A DNA stretch of 64,000 nucleotides, taken from Coccinella septempunctata. Taxonomy: Eukaryota; Arthropoda; Insecta; Coleoptera; Coccinellidae. Within the stretch, counting starts at the first letter, position 1, and every line of letters begins with the position of its first letter. The position numbers and the translations under genes are program-made. Shown piece by piece: positions 43,507-55,414 of the stretch. The notes below the pieces were generated by a model. That model had not been told where the DNA came from. It worked only from the letters and a program-made list of their open reading frames with translations, and searched no databases. The stretch covers positions 40,326,270 to 40,390,269 of the forward strand of contig NC_058189.1 in NCBI RefSeq assembly GCF_907165205.1, in the 5' to 3' direction.

Positions 43507-44548
43507 TACAGGGTGTTTCATTGGTAAATGAACATACGGTAACCTGAGCTAGAGCTGCCCTAGACGAGTCCAAAAAACCCATATTAGATAGGTCTAATCA
43601 ATTCCAAAACCGAGATTCAGGGTGCTTAATGTATTCACCTAAAATTTCAATTTCTCATAACTTTTGAACCAACCAGTATAGTCGGTTGATATTTGAAATA
43701 TATGATTCACTTACACAGGTCGATAGATTCACATTTAAATTCACAAAAAATTCCAGGTGCGTATTTGAAAAATATGGGACTTCTTCCAAGCTGGAATTCA
43801 ACACCCTTTAAATTAAAATTTTGGAATTTGATTGAAATATTTGAAAAAAATAGCAGAAAATGTTCAATGAGATTCAGTTGATTTCATTGTCCCGCACGTC
43901 ATTTTTCTCAAAGGAAACTCCAGGGAAAGATAAAATTGAATATTGGAATTCCTCTAATCTTCAAAAAAATCGTACATTGTGATCATAGAAATTGTCGCAG
44001 TCTACTCGAAACAACCCTTGTGGGATATAATACAATTAAATGCGTGTTCCGATTTGTGATCAAAGTGCGAACTGAGTGTTTTGCTCAATTAAATCTTACT
44101 TCAAAAACAGAACAGATTGTCTTAGAACGATTTGTAAATAAAATAAGCAAAGAAAACATTTCTCATTCCGCTTTCCCTGGAGTTTCCTTTGAGAAAAATG
44201 ACGTGCGAGACAGTGAAATCTACTGAATATCAGTGAAAATTTTCTGCTGGGTGTTGAATCCCAGCTTGAAATATGTCGCATATTTTTCAATTACGGACCT
44301 GGAATTTTTTGCAATTCTAAATGTGAATCTATCGACCTGTGCAAGTGAATCATATATTCCAAATATCAACCGACTATACTGGTTGTTTCAAAAGTTATGA
44401 GAAATTGAAATTTTAGGTGAATACATGAAGCACCCTGTATCTCGGTTATGGAATTGATTAGACCTATCATATATGAATTTTTTGGACTCGCCTAGGGTAG
44501 CTCTAGCTCAGGTTACTGTATGTTCATTTACCAATGAAACATCCTGTA
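43507..44548. mobile_element. foldback element with about 400-bp inverted arms
   Basis: Left end TACAGGGTGTTTCATTGGTA, right end TACCAATGAAACATCCTGTA; the TA at each end could be the target duplication. The arms pair for about 340 bases from the ends (shared cctgagctagagct, tcgatagattcacat) and again further in (ctttgagaaaaatgacgtgc around 44190 with its complement around 43910). The loop is about 200-230 bases. No transposase is present; the frames 43936-44226 and 44096-44290 are arm readings. Confidence 0.85.
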
Positions 44549-45005
44549 TATGCATCAGTTTTCAGGACACTCAAATTCAACTGCATCATCCGATGACTAT
44601 GAATCATTGCTACCTACGACTGAAATTTCCAATTCCGGTGGCCATTATTGAGTGAATTTCTCATCAGAAATGTATTGAATCTACTGATTTTGTTCAATTC
44701 GAGAGTAGAAACTTTCAATTAAATTGCTAATTAAGTCAGTCTCAGCAAAAGCGGAAAATTATTCATGCAAACTTTCCAAATCCTAGCATGTGTCTATTTG
44801 AAATGGATGAAATATAACACACAAAAAAATCCCATTATATTCCAGCTAGTAATCCTTACTTCTGAATATTAGTTTCTGCTCGCGATGAAAGTACTCCATG
44901 AGGACAAACACGTTTGCAGAAAATACCCCTGTTTAATATAAGCTCTGACTCACTTACTTTTTATAACATTATGCCGGCATGCATTCTTCGCAGAACACTA
45001 AATTC
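44549..45005. other. no recognisable gene
   Basis: AT-rich sequence upstream of the claudin-like gene. It may hold regulatory sequence but no motif is clear. Confidence 0.4.
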
Positions 45006-45206
45006 TCATACTTTCGTTTTTTCTTGCAGATAATTGAAAAGCGCCAGCACGAACCAGAGCGTGGTGAAAAGAATAAAGCCAAAGCTCCATCCTCCGCGCC
45101 ACAATAAAACCAGAGGGAGCAACTGACCCGCCATTGTGTCTGTAGACAATGTGTGAATATATGCGGCGAACGTGTTTGCCATAATGTCCGCCATTCCTAG
45201 GCGCAT
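45006..45206 (-). CDS. possible small membrane protein, divergent to the claudin-like gene
   Basis: A 66-codon minus-strand frame with ATG and stop, less AT-rich than its surroundings, with a membrane-like segment near residues 34-58 (L-L-W-R-G-G-W-S-F-G-F-I, then T-T-L-W-F-V-L-A-L-F). A second in-frame ATG is at codon 5. No family was recognised. The start lies 140 bases from that of the claudin-like exon on the opposite strand, so a shared divergent promoter is possible. Against it, the plus strand of the same stretch has a good splice acceptor (ttttttcttgcag at 45017-45029), so it could instead be an untranslated exon of the plus-strand gene. Undecided. Confidence 0.3.
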   Translation of the reverse strand: MRLGMADIMANTFAAYIHTLSTDTMAGQLLPLVLLWRGGWSFGFILFTTLWFVLALFNYLQEKTKV

Positions 45207-45346
45207 TCACTTCCAACCGGGATATATCTCAAGAAGGACAATAGCAACCGCGAAATCCGTCAACCATATTTCGTCAACCGTTCGCGTTTCTCGCAATCTA
45301 TGAGGTGCTGATTGTCGAACATTGAAGAAGAAATTAGACAGGACCA

Positions 45347-45560
45347 ATGTGCGGTAACTCTAAAGGTACCCTTGCCCGTTTCGGCTTGTTCCTGGGGATG
45401 GTGGCGTCAGTAACGCTGCTCGTCGCGTTCGTCAGCAACTCGTGGCTGACTACGAAAGAGCCGGTTCTGCTTCCGAATTCCAGGATATCGACAACCATAC
45501 AGTTCAGGATCGGATTGTGGGAGGTGTGCCCGTTGGTCAAGAAGGTGAACTCGACAATAC
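45347..45560 (+). CDS. claudin/PMP22-like four-pass membrane protein, first coding exon
   Basis: ATG at 45347 opens a 71-codon exon ending at C^GTAAGT (45560/45561), a canonical splice donor. Residues 12-29 form a hydrophobic first membrane segment. The first outer loop follows with W33 and an F-R-I-G-L-W-E-V-C-P block (residues 53-62), matching the claudin-family signature W...GLW..C. Claudins and relatives shape septate junctions or act as channel-associated subunits at the plasma membrane; the precise relative cannot be told from one exon. The exon is clearly less AT-rich than its surroundings. The frame past the donor (to 45640) is intronic read-through. The remaining three membrane segments were not found downstream in this window, so introns must be long or the gene continues outside. 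Confidence 0.65.
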
Positions 45561-45689
45561 GTAAGTTGATCTTTTTTTATAAAGCAACTAGATTGCTCTC
45601 CGAAATGCTGGACCAAAATATAATGCTCCACGAAGAATAAAGAAGATCAGACTGTTTCTCACGTTCATTTATGAGGAATCGAATGTTTA

Positions 45690-46302
45690 CTATTCGTTCT
45701 TGGGGTCAAAAAAACACTTTTTTCCTTTACATTTTTTTCCGATTCGGGCCTGATAAAAAGAAAAAGCCATCTTAAATTTTCATAATGAGCTTTAACACCC
45801 TTGGAGAAACAAATTTGCTTCAGAATAACAAGTCAAAGTACCCAATTTTTCGAATATCACAGATATTTTTATTTTAACATCGAATTACTTGAAAAAGGCG
45901 CATTATACGAGAAAATATGAAAAATACTTTTTTTTTACAAAACGTTCAAATATTCATTGGATAGCGTCCAATTTAGATCCAAGAGTTGGGTCCTTCGAAT
46001 TTTTGGTATTTTTATGGTATATACATCATGGTCACAATGAAAAAACTGGAAAACAAAGGAGAGATATCTTGTGTTCGAGAAAGATGCATCAAATAAATAA
46101 AAAACTATATTCCGAAAGTCCTTTCATTCGATGAAACCGTTTGTGAGATAGAGCTAAAAATAACTTTTTTTATGGTTTTTTTAACAGCCTGCATCTTTTA
46201 AACCGAGCCGATTAGGGAAAAATGGTGAAGGAAAAAAGTGGTTCTTGTGACCTCAAGAATCTACTGTTGAAATATTTGTACGAGTAAAAAACTCATTCTG
46301 TA
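45690..46302. mobile_element. MITE-like element, family 1, copy 2
   Basis: Matches the 541-1213 element: left part ggggtcaaaaaaacac and ttttttccgattcgg, inner cattatacgagaaaatatga, right part gacctcaagaatctactgtt and gtacgagtaaaaaactcatt, ending TTCTGTA. The outermost left arm is missing or heavily mutated. It lies inside the presumed first intron of the claudin-like gene and directly abuts the next foldback element. Confidence 0.7.
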
Positions 46303-46308
46303 TGTATG

Positions 46309-47480
46309 TACAGGGTGGACGAATTTCGATATTTTATCACTATAGCTCTTAAACCAGAGAAGATCGAAATCTGATACTCCATTCTGGTTTTCTTTTTCTG
46401 GGAAACTAACAAGAGTAATACTCATTTTTGGCTACCTTCTTTTATTTTCGAGTTATAAGCGTAAATTGGAAAAATTCTAAATCGATATAAGTTTATTTCC
46501 TCTCTACTACTGATGATAGAGCTCTGAAATTGAAACATTATAGAGGCACTTTTTTTGGTAGAATTGAGTGGCGTACCTACCTACTCCCCTTTTAAGCAGA
46601 ATATTTAATTACGAATCTTTGACCCAAAGTTATGTTTTTTCAAATGGGAACACTATATTTCTGTAAAATTTTTTGAAAGCTTAATTTTTACTGCTTTCAA
46701 AGATATATAACATCATATGGTTTGTAACAATATGAATATTAAAAATTTTGTCCTTTTTTCTTAATATTTCTATGGTTTCAACTTTTGATGAGCATAGAAA
46801 AATGTAGCATACATTACATTTGACTACCACAGTCTCCTTCTATTAGGCCTTTCATTTCTATGCTTCTCACTCAATTTCTCCAAAATTCAAATTTTGTGAA
46901 AATTGGTACAGAGCATAGAAAGAATGACATTGCCAGAAGGAGATTGCTCTTATTGTAGAAAGCTCTATTTTTCTGTGCTCGTCAAAAGTTAAAACCCTAG
47001 AAATATTGAGAAAAAAGGTTTTGACCATTTTCTATTATTTGTTTTGATACAAATCATATGATTTTATATATTTTTGAAATCAGTAAAAATTGAGCATTCA
47101 AAAAATTGCATAGAAATCTAGTTTTCCCATTTAAAAAAACATAGCTTTGGGTCATAGCTTCGTAATTGAAAATCCTGCTTAAAAAAGGAGCAAGATACTG
47201 CCTCTATAATGTTTCATTTTCAGATCTCTATCATCAGTATTAGAGGAGATATAAATTAATTCCGATTTCGCCATTTTTCCAATTTTCGCTTATAACTCGA
47301 AAACAGAGAAAGGTGGTCAAAAATGACCACTCTTGTTAGTTTCTCAGAAAAAGAGAACTAGAATGGGGTATCAGATTTTGTCTATCTTCTCTGGTTTGAA
47401 AGCAAAATTTGGTGAAAGTAAATGCGAAATTTTGAAATAGTATAAAAATTTCTCACCTCCTCAACTTTCGTGGACCAGTA
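46309..47480. mobile_element. near-complete palindrome, 1172 bp (foldback element)
   Basis: Starts TACAGGGTGGACGAATTTCG and ends TTTCGTGGACCAGTA. Nearly every stretch of the left half returns in reverse complement in the right half around a centre at about 46895 (ccaaaattcaaattttg), so each arm is about 585 bases with practically no loop. Paired landmarks: ttgacccaaagttatgtttt with its complement near 47140; actaacaagag with its complement near 47332; caacttttgatgagcataga with its complement near 46975. No protein is encoded. Confidence 0.9.
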
Positions 47481-48064
47481 TTTCACCTATACAGTATACA
47501 GTACAAGTACAGAGTGACGTAGCTGAGCAAAACCTTGGAGCAATTAGTTTCCGTTCAAACTGAGACTTTTTATATTAACTCAAATCGTAATTCGTCATTT
47601 CGAATGTCACTCTCATATCTTTTGTTGTTCTCTTTATACTTATAGGCGCGATTAAGAAAAGATTAACCTGTATATTGCATATTAGTATCGTTATTCTCTG
47701 CTATCCTCGAGGTAAAGTTTGATCGAAGAGTTTTCGAATTTCTGAAATTTATTATTGAAATGAAGTAGCAGTGAATCTCTTCTCCAAGTAATTTTATTTT
47801 TTTCATAAATCGATTTCGAGCAGAAAAACGGTAATTACTTCGGTTATTGCCCTTGTCCCTTGTGGCCTTTCACAACTTCTAACCTCACTTCAATAACCTG
47901 AAGTTGTAACACAGTTCTCGAGTACTTATGGTAACCTGTTGTCATCTGCGGTCCAAAATGATGACGTTGAAGGGCTAGTTCATGACTTCCTGTGATTATC
48001 ACCAACAATTACCAAAGGCGCTTCAATACAGTTGATAAATACCAATAAAAATAATAAGTGACTG
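47481..48064. other. no recognisable gene
   Basis: Probably intron of the claudin-like gene if that gene extends this far. No features seen. Confidence 0.35.
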
Positions 48065-50495
48065 ATGCCCGTTTCAACCAACGATCTCTAAATTTTAAGG
48101 AATACCTAAGCTCATTTAAGTGACTCCTAGGTAAAATTTTTTTTTCACCCACGTTTAGGGAACACTTAAATGCTAGGGGACACACTGAATTATAAATGCC
48201 CGAAAGTCGTTCCCCTACCGAATCCCTAATAAAGTGACAGCGGAATTTGACATATCTACAATCCGGAAAAATAAATTTTTTGAGAAATAAATAAGTAGTA
48301 GTATAGTATAGTATAGTAGTGAATTTGTGGAAAGTATCGCTACTTCGAAAACACTTTCATCAAATTTGGTTTGGGATTTGTGTATTTATTTGGAGAGTTA
48401 GATCGAACTAAAAATCGAATCACATTGATAACTTCTAAACAACAATTTCTAGCAAATCAACAATAATATTTGAGAGCTTTAAAGAGTAGAAATCGCTCGA
48501 ATACCATAAAGACGAGCTTGTTCTTAGGAATGAAAATATGAATAGAAGCAGTTTTGTTGAAATTGTGTAAAAGTTTTTTAACGTATACAATGGAAGTTTA
48601 TGAAAAAATGCAGACATGTTGGAATTTGATAATTCTTTATATCTCTAGGGGGATGTTCAGTGACACGATATAGAATGATTTGTATTACTATCAACGCATT
48701 GGGAATATTCCATTTGGATTTGTTTCTGCCTTTATGAGTATTATTAAAAAAAAAACTAGTAGGGAGCAGTTTTATAAATGACTATTTCTTCCAATAAAAA
48801 GAAAATTATTATCAATAGGATGTTGAATATTTGGGAAATAAATATTGAACAATATATAGGGGAGATATAGAAATCAGAATTTTTTATTGACATGCTTGAG
48901 AAGAGTACTGAAAGTTGGGTATTTCAATCGACATTTACACTTCAGATAAAAACTCTTCAACTGTTGTTGAAAAGAAAAAAGTATTTTCAATATAGCATTC
49001 CATCCAAGAAAAAATTTACCACTATTTTCTATTCTCATCGTTCAAACTTCACATGAAAACATAAGAACATTCTAGATTACATCTTCTCTATTTCTTTTTT
49101 CACAAATCTTTTCATCTGAATATTTCCTAAAACTCCTTTTTTAGATTTATTTATACCTAAAGTAGTAATCCCGTCTGAACTAACTTCCATCAAAATTCTA
49201 CCAAGAAGTAGATTAGGCGTAATTTCCCTCTACCAACAAATATTTTTAAATTCAATCTACAACGATAGGCGAATGTCATGAGCACAGATTATTCAAATAT
49301 TTCAGTAGAATACAAATGGAAATTTGTTTGGAAGACATAAAAATCGTGCGTTTCGGTTAACAATTAGGTCTATCGCCTCGTAGCCAAATTTTGTAGCTAC
49401 GAGCTCCTAGTCACACCTAAGATATCTAAAATTCTGGTGTATTCACTGATTGGATTTTGTTTTTAATTTCGTGGGGATATGGGATCAGTTTCGTTTTTCC
49501 CACTGTAGGTAGCGCTGTTTAGAATTCGACAGACCATTGTCAATTGATATTTGAAAATAATTTGAATACTTTACTACGACTTACGAATATGTTGTATTTA
49601 TAAGCGATTATTGGTGTGTGAAAATGTATTAGTTTCGAGAAAGGGATGTAGAATATTCATTTATTCAACATGTCGTTCAGTTTTCTGTAAGGACAATCAA
49701 GAACTACAGCTAAGAATTCGGTGTTGTTGGAATTTGAGGTAGAACCAAATCAGATGAACGAACATTCGGGACGAATATTGCTAAGTTTTATGGCAACTTC
49801 AGTAATATTTCAAAGGAACTATTGGAAATACGTCATGTGAATTGTGAACATGTATTGAGAATCAGAAATTCATCCATCTATTCGAGTCTGTTCTTCAAAT
49901 ATTCTGCATGAGTAGATACAGTGAAAATTTCCTTTCCGTCAACTGTGTTTTATTAAAGTCATATTGAATATCCCCCCTCCGAATTCAATTTGTCAAACGG
50001 AAATTATCTTGAAGAAGAATAGTAAATACTCCTTCCAACCCTTATTCTATAGTTTTGAAATATTGACAGATTTGTTTTTACAAAAAATATTAAACTGTAA
50101 ATCACAAATAATCCTTAACAGCTGAAATGGGCCAGTTCATATTTTGTACTCGTTGATCGATATTCGATATATCAATTATCAACGCAAAACAAAATAAAAC
50201 GAGAGAGTATCATTGGACTTCCTTTGGTAGAACAAGGATAGAATGAAGCAAATAACATGCTGGCGCCGCCACGAAACTGATCCCATATCCCCGATTTTCT
50301 GAGGTTGATGCTTGCAAAAAGTGCACACACCAGTATTTTAGACATCTTAGTCACACCCTAGCTAAGTAGGTATTTCTTAACAAAGTGTACCTTTGTACGG
50401 TGAAAACGAATTTAAGTTGAGGGGAGATTTAGGTATTACCTTAAGCTATGGAATACTTAGATAGGAGCTCATTTAGGGATCGTGAAAACGGGCAT
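48065..50495. mobile_element. DNA element with ATGCCCGTTT ends
   Basis: The left end ATGCCCGTTTCAACCAACGA and the right end, in reverse complement ATGCCCGTTTTCACGATCCC, are inverted, followed by CTAAAT. A second inverted pair lies inside: about 49408-49500 (agtcacacctaagatatcta, ggggatatgggatcagtttc) with its complement at 50262-50358. The left arm therefore seems split by extra DNA. No target duplication and no transposase frame were identified. Confidence 0.55.
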
Positions 50496-52059
50496 GAGAA
50501 ATCTTCTGAATTTTTTTCAATCTTAACATAATTTTAAACCTTTGGCGCCAGAGGCAAAGAGTTGAGCACGTTAAGCCCAATAACGACTCTCCTACCTTCA
50601 ATTGGAGGTTTTGGAGGGCATTGAAAAAGTCAACCGTGTAACTAGATGTGCGTGTTTCTCTAGGTGTTTCTTCACCTCTTCATCATTAGATCAATGTTTG
50701 AGTATGCGAATCTAATATTTCAGTGATAACACTTTTCACTTTATTTGTGAAAACGAGGAGAATAACGAGGATGCGATATTCTCATTCTGTCATTTCAGGA
50801 GAAAATATATATTCTTCCAAAACAGCGTGCGTGCTCTTTTATATTTTCTCTCGGAACAACTCACAGACCTCTCCTTCCCTCGAACCCAATTTTGAAGGTT
50901 GGCGTAATCATCATCATAGGAGGAGATCTACAACTTTCACGAAATTCCTGGACGATCACCATTTCTTCCTATAACTCTATTTCCTGTTCCAGATTGCAAT
51001 GTCTCCCTTGAATTCGTTATGTATCCGATCCAAATTGTTTGGGTCCCATCCTTTCCTCGCCGGTCGTAGGGAATATATCGACGAGTTTTCAGGGATATAT
51101 TTTCCCGAGGAGTTTTCCATATTATTTTTTCGCTTTCGATATTGCGCATTCACGTGGAAGGTTTCATATCGGTGGTTGAATATCGAGTGATGATTTTCAG
51201 ATCAGCAGAACTCTTACTTGAGAAGCTTTCCATTGAGAGGAATTAGATTCCATGGATACGAAAATTGTCATTCTCGTCATATTACTCCTTTGCATCCTTC
51301 TCTAATGGTCTATTTAAGCAGCGATCTAGGAAACAGTTTCAAAGTTTCACGACATAAAATCTTCTTTTTCGAAATATACGTAATAGTCGACCTATCAACA
51401 AAAACAACCAGTGCCATCACGATTTTAACATGAAAAATTTTCCAGAACTCTTGATAAATTATTCATTGCTCACTCCTAAGCCAATGTTATAATTTATGTT
51501 TATGTTTTGAAAGTCAGCAATACCATACAAATTGGTGAATGATACAAGAGCTTAGGAAAAAACCTCAGTAAAACAACCCTTTCTCCCCCTGAGTGTAGTG
51601 GATTGTAATTGTTCACGAAATTGAAGGGCAACTCGCACTGCAAAAATTTATTCTTTCTCCAACAAAAAGGAAAATCCAGAAAGTCTTCTCCAAGATACCA
51701 AAAACTTTTACCTGAAATAGAGAGAAAACAAAAGCAGAAAAAGGTAAAATAATAAAATTTTTAGTGCAATGTGGTCGCATAAAACTTAGCGTATGATGAA
51801 GAGTTTAGGGAAAATCCTCAGTAAAAAATCCCTGTCTCTATTCGAGAAGAGTGGTGGCATTAAATTTATCAACAGAATAAGCATTTAATACTGAAGAGTA
51901 TCTTTTCCAATCACATGAAAATTTCAGTATCCTCTCTTCATCTCGAAATTATATCTGAAACAAAAAAACTCGTAAAAATTAGATATAGCTTTCATCTAAA
52001 TAATTAGAAGACTTGATGATGACTTGAAAAGAAAAAATCATTCAATACAGAACTTGTTC
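50496..52059. other. no recognisable gene; diverged direct duplication at 51535-52045
   Basis: Two related phrases occur 256 bases apart: gaatgatacaagagcttagg...cctcagtaaaa near 51536 and gtatgatgaagagtttaggg...cctcagtaaaa near 51791, suggesting an old tandem duplication. The overlapping frames at 50723-51433 have no family features. Confidence 0.4.
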
Positions 52060-53579
52060 TTTTCCTGAAATTTCTCAAATTTTAGATTGACTACAACTCC
52101 TTCAATTCTCAATCGATTCGACTGAAAATTTCTATTTATCTTAAAGTTGTTAGTTTCAATGAAACAGAGCATTAAAATTCGACAAAGAATCAAGACCGGG
52201 ATCAGTTAGGCTTTTCTTAACTTCAAACTCATAAAAAACAACTTGTATGTGGTTTTTTATTCATAATTATAACATTTTCGTTATTTTCATATATGATTGT
52301 CTCAAAATGTATTAATTTTTTGGTTGCCTGTTGATCATATTTTATAAATAATTGTTTTGTGGTCAGACCCCTCTAAGGAATAAAGCACTTCAAGAAAATG
52401 TATTTAGAAATTCTTTCTTCAACGATTATTCTATTGAATGTATTCAACAACTCTACCATACTCGGTCATTCCAAGTTGTCATCACAATGATAAAATGTTT
52501 TGTAATTGCTAATACACAAATATAAAGGGAAAAACTACTCCACCCCGAAACTAATAAACAAAACTTAATTATCAGAATAAATCTTTTTTTATGTATAACT
52601 AGTTGTCTGAAGTTAGTAGGTTCTCAAAATGATTTTCTCGATTTTCTATAAACTTTATGAGGCTCGCTTTATCACATAGTAATCTCTACGAATTTCATCA
52701 CAAGCTGCATTTATACAATTTAATAATTTTTCTCCTTGTCAGGATATCGGTTTCATAGAAGTTGGCCTTCAAATAACCACAAAGAACGAAATCGAGGGTT
52801 GTCAGATCAGGAGATCTAGCATTCCAATACTGGGGTCCTACCCTTCCAATCTACCAGTCTGCATATTCTCTATTAGTAAATTTGTGAGACATTCTGAAAA
52901 TGTCTTACTACTCGACTTGATGAAGGGGCCAGAAATACTTATGAAGCGATTAATTCTGAAGATATCCCATTATGATTATAATTTTCATGATAGCGTAGTT
53001 TTTTATTTCCATTTTTGTTCATTATACATAGTGAAGCTTATTATCATGCTATGGATATCAAAAACAAACGCAAACCATATATTGAGAACGAAAAAAGTCA
53101 GTTGAAAATTTCCAAATTTATTTTTATGCAGAGCTGTTTTCTCAAGAGGCCTTTGACCACTAAACAATTATTCATTAAAAACAATCCACAGATGGGGCAT
53201 ACCTACCAACTATTCATTGAATAAGAGAAAATTCTAAATACAGATAACAAAAATATTGAAATTATGATGAAAAACTTCATACAGGTTGTTTTTCATTCGT
53301 TTGAATTTGAATTTAGCCCCAATGAGTCCGGTTCTATGGTTTGTCAAATTTTGATGTTCTGTTTTATTGAAACTAACAACTTTAACCTAATATTGAATTT
53401 TCAGTCGAATCGATCGAAAATATAAGTTATAGCTAAACTAAAATTCCAGACATTTGAGAAAGCCCCCAGTTTATCGGAAACGGAGTACTTAAGACACACA
53501 TATGAGGTGTTTTTGAACTCCGCTCAATGCCCTCTATTCACTGTTTCTGTTTGTCCGTTTACTCGTGAAACACCCTGTA
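52060..53579. mobile_element. IS630/mariner-type element remnant with long inverted repeats
   Basis: The right end TTTACTCGTGAAACACCCTGTA is a TACAGGGTGTTTCAC-type terminus. Inner arms match between 52070-52190 (caatcgattcgactgaaaat, agttgttagtttcaatgaaa) and the reverse complement of 53335-53460. The outermost 115 bases of the left arm are missing, so the left end is truncated. A minus-strand transposase fragment lies inside. Confidence 0.65.
52610..52870 (-). pseudogene. IS630/mariner-like transposase, C-terminal fragment
   Basis: Reads G-R-V-G-P-Q-Y-W-N-A-R-S-P-D-L-T-T-L-D-F-V-L-C-G-Y-L-K, then F-Y-E-T-D, and after a shift I-E-N-R-E-N-H-F-E-N-L. It matches the end of DDE_3 transposases of insect mariner-like elements (GRGGPxxWPxRSPDLTPLDFFLWGHLKxxVYxTP...GRHFEHLL), including the third catalytic-region block S-P-D-L. 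The plus-strand frame 52884-53105 is unrelated. It belongs to the 52060-53579 element, showing which transposase family uses TACAGGGTG-type ends here. Confidence 0.75.
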
Positions 53580-54221
53580 TAGATGCACCCCAAGATTCTT
53601 AGAAAAAGTGCAATTTCAGAAAAACATCCATGAATTTTCTTGAATTTGTTATGTTATGGATGTTTCGAAAAATACAAAATATTATCAGAGGTCCTAGAAT
53701 TCGTTTTTGAAGGTTCTCTTTTGATATTATCCATCTACTGCATCTGGGATAGAAAATTGCCTGTATCTGTCTGCAATACTTACATACAAAAATGCGGTAT
53801 CTAAGAGGAGGTGGTTCGTCTAATATAAGATTTCGAAAAACTTGATAAGATTCCATGATTTTCCAATGAACGCCATTACACTGCATTTTGTCTCTCGACT
53901 ATTTGAAAAAATCTTTTTATCTCACATAGCAGATAGGTAGTCGTTAAACGAAAACAGTGGCTCATACTAATATTTTGGACTCCTAAAAACGTAAATAATA
54001 TTAAAAATTCAACAGAAGTGACTAATGCTTTTTCGAATTGCACTAAAAACTTCAACTACAGTTTTTTACTCACACTGTATACACAGAATAACTATACGAC
54101 GGTAAGGTACCCTATTTTCAAATCATAAAATGAATAATGTGAATTAAAGTCCACCAAGATTTTGCAAGTTCATCGAGCCTAAATTGAATACACAGTTTTC
54201 ATGAGAGCAACCCCTGACTGA
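53580..54221. other. no recognisable gene
   Basis: The minus-strand frame 53599-53886 (95 residues) is one of the longer orphans but has no family features that I recognise. Confidence 0.35.
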
Positions 54222-54335
54222 CTAAAGGTGCCTTCAGATTACCTTGAACGCTCCCGCGCAAAATCGTATGCTATATTTTTGAATCATGCGCATTATGTCC
54301 CACGTCACGTCAGTGTAATCTGTAGGCACCTTTAG
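54222..54335. mobile_element. 114-bp MITE
   Basis: Inverted ends of 21 bp with one mismatch: CTAAAGGTGCCTTCAGATTA on the left and TAATCTGTAGGCACCTTTAG on the right. No clear target duplication. Non-coding. Confidence 0.75.
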
Positions 54336-55079
54336 AGCTACATCATCCTAATGCGCGTATTCCACTTGTATATTCTTGTAGCTTCTAGCTAAGGCTTTAC
54401 CACCTTCTAACTTTCGATGTGAATGTTATAGCGAAATGGGGTTTGGACCATAATTTATTATAAATTTATAACAACTAACTCATATGTTCCAATGCCAAAT
54501 ATGACCTTTTTAAGGAAGGCTTCAGTATAAGTTATTAATGACTGGCTGAATCACAACATCATACTCAATATGAAAAAATTGGTATTCATTACTTTTAGTA
54601 AGTACTACAGAGATTCTCTGCAGTATACCATTGACATTGGTAGGTGTTGAGGGGCAGATTTGGAAAGGGGTAGAAAACAGCAGATATGTAGGAAAAACAA
54701 AAGATTTTTACATAAAATGGGATCAACGCATTTATGAATGGACAACAAATCTGAAATATCTAGCAAATGCATGTTAGCATGTTTAATATAGACTCAGACA
54801 TATTTTATCAGAAAAGCAACTTTTGCAAATTTGCTAGAAACTATTCAATAGTGCAGTTGTGTAAGGGCATTATTGTATAGGAAATAATCTTTAAGATCAT
54901 CATGAAAAGAAAACTGGAATCCAGGAAGACCACTACACATTTGGCCGATTTTTGCGGCCAACTCTATATTGTATCAATATAATATATATTATCAAAGTTT
55001 AATTCCTCTTCAGTAATGTGTAGATGGCGTCAGGCAGGCACATCACGTAAAACATAGAAGAAGAAGAATGTTTTATGAT
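54336..55079. other. no recognisable gene
   Basis: AT-rich non-coding DNA. Confidence 0.4.
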
Positions 55080-55414
55080 TAAAGGTAATGTTGTTTATGT
55101 TCATTCAACGTAGCAGAAATTTAATTCTATGGGTCTGTCAATAGAGTTGTATTCAGCCAAAGGACCTAGTTTTCCGAAGTTCACAGAAAGTGTTAGATAT
55201 CCGAAAACGGCAATAGACGAGAAAATTATCTTGCGAAATAGTCAAGAGTAGGGTCCTTTGAATTTCTGGTATTTTTATGGTATGTAATGAAGAAATTGGT
55301 AGATGTGGGTTCAATTTTGTTTTCGTAAAAGTCTCATCTTATCAATGAAGAACTATATTCCAGAAATCATTCATTCGAGTGAACCTTTTATGAGATTTAA
55401 CTAAAAAGTAAGTA

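Noticed and set aside
53599..53886. 95-codon minus-strand frame near a transposon end
   Set aside because: Open, but I recognise no family, no splice context and no bias; not enough to call a gene.
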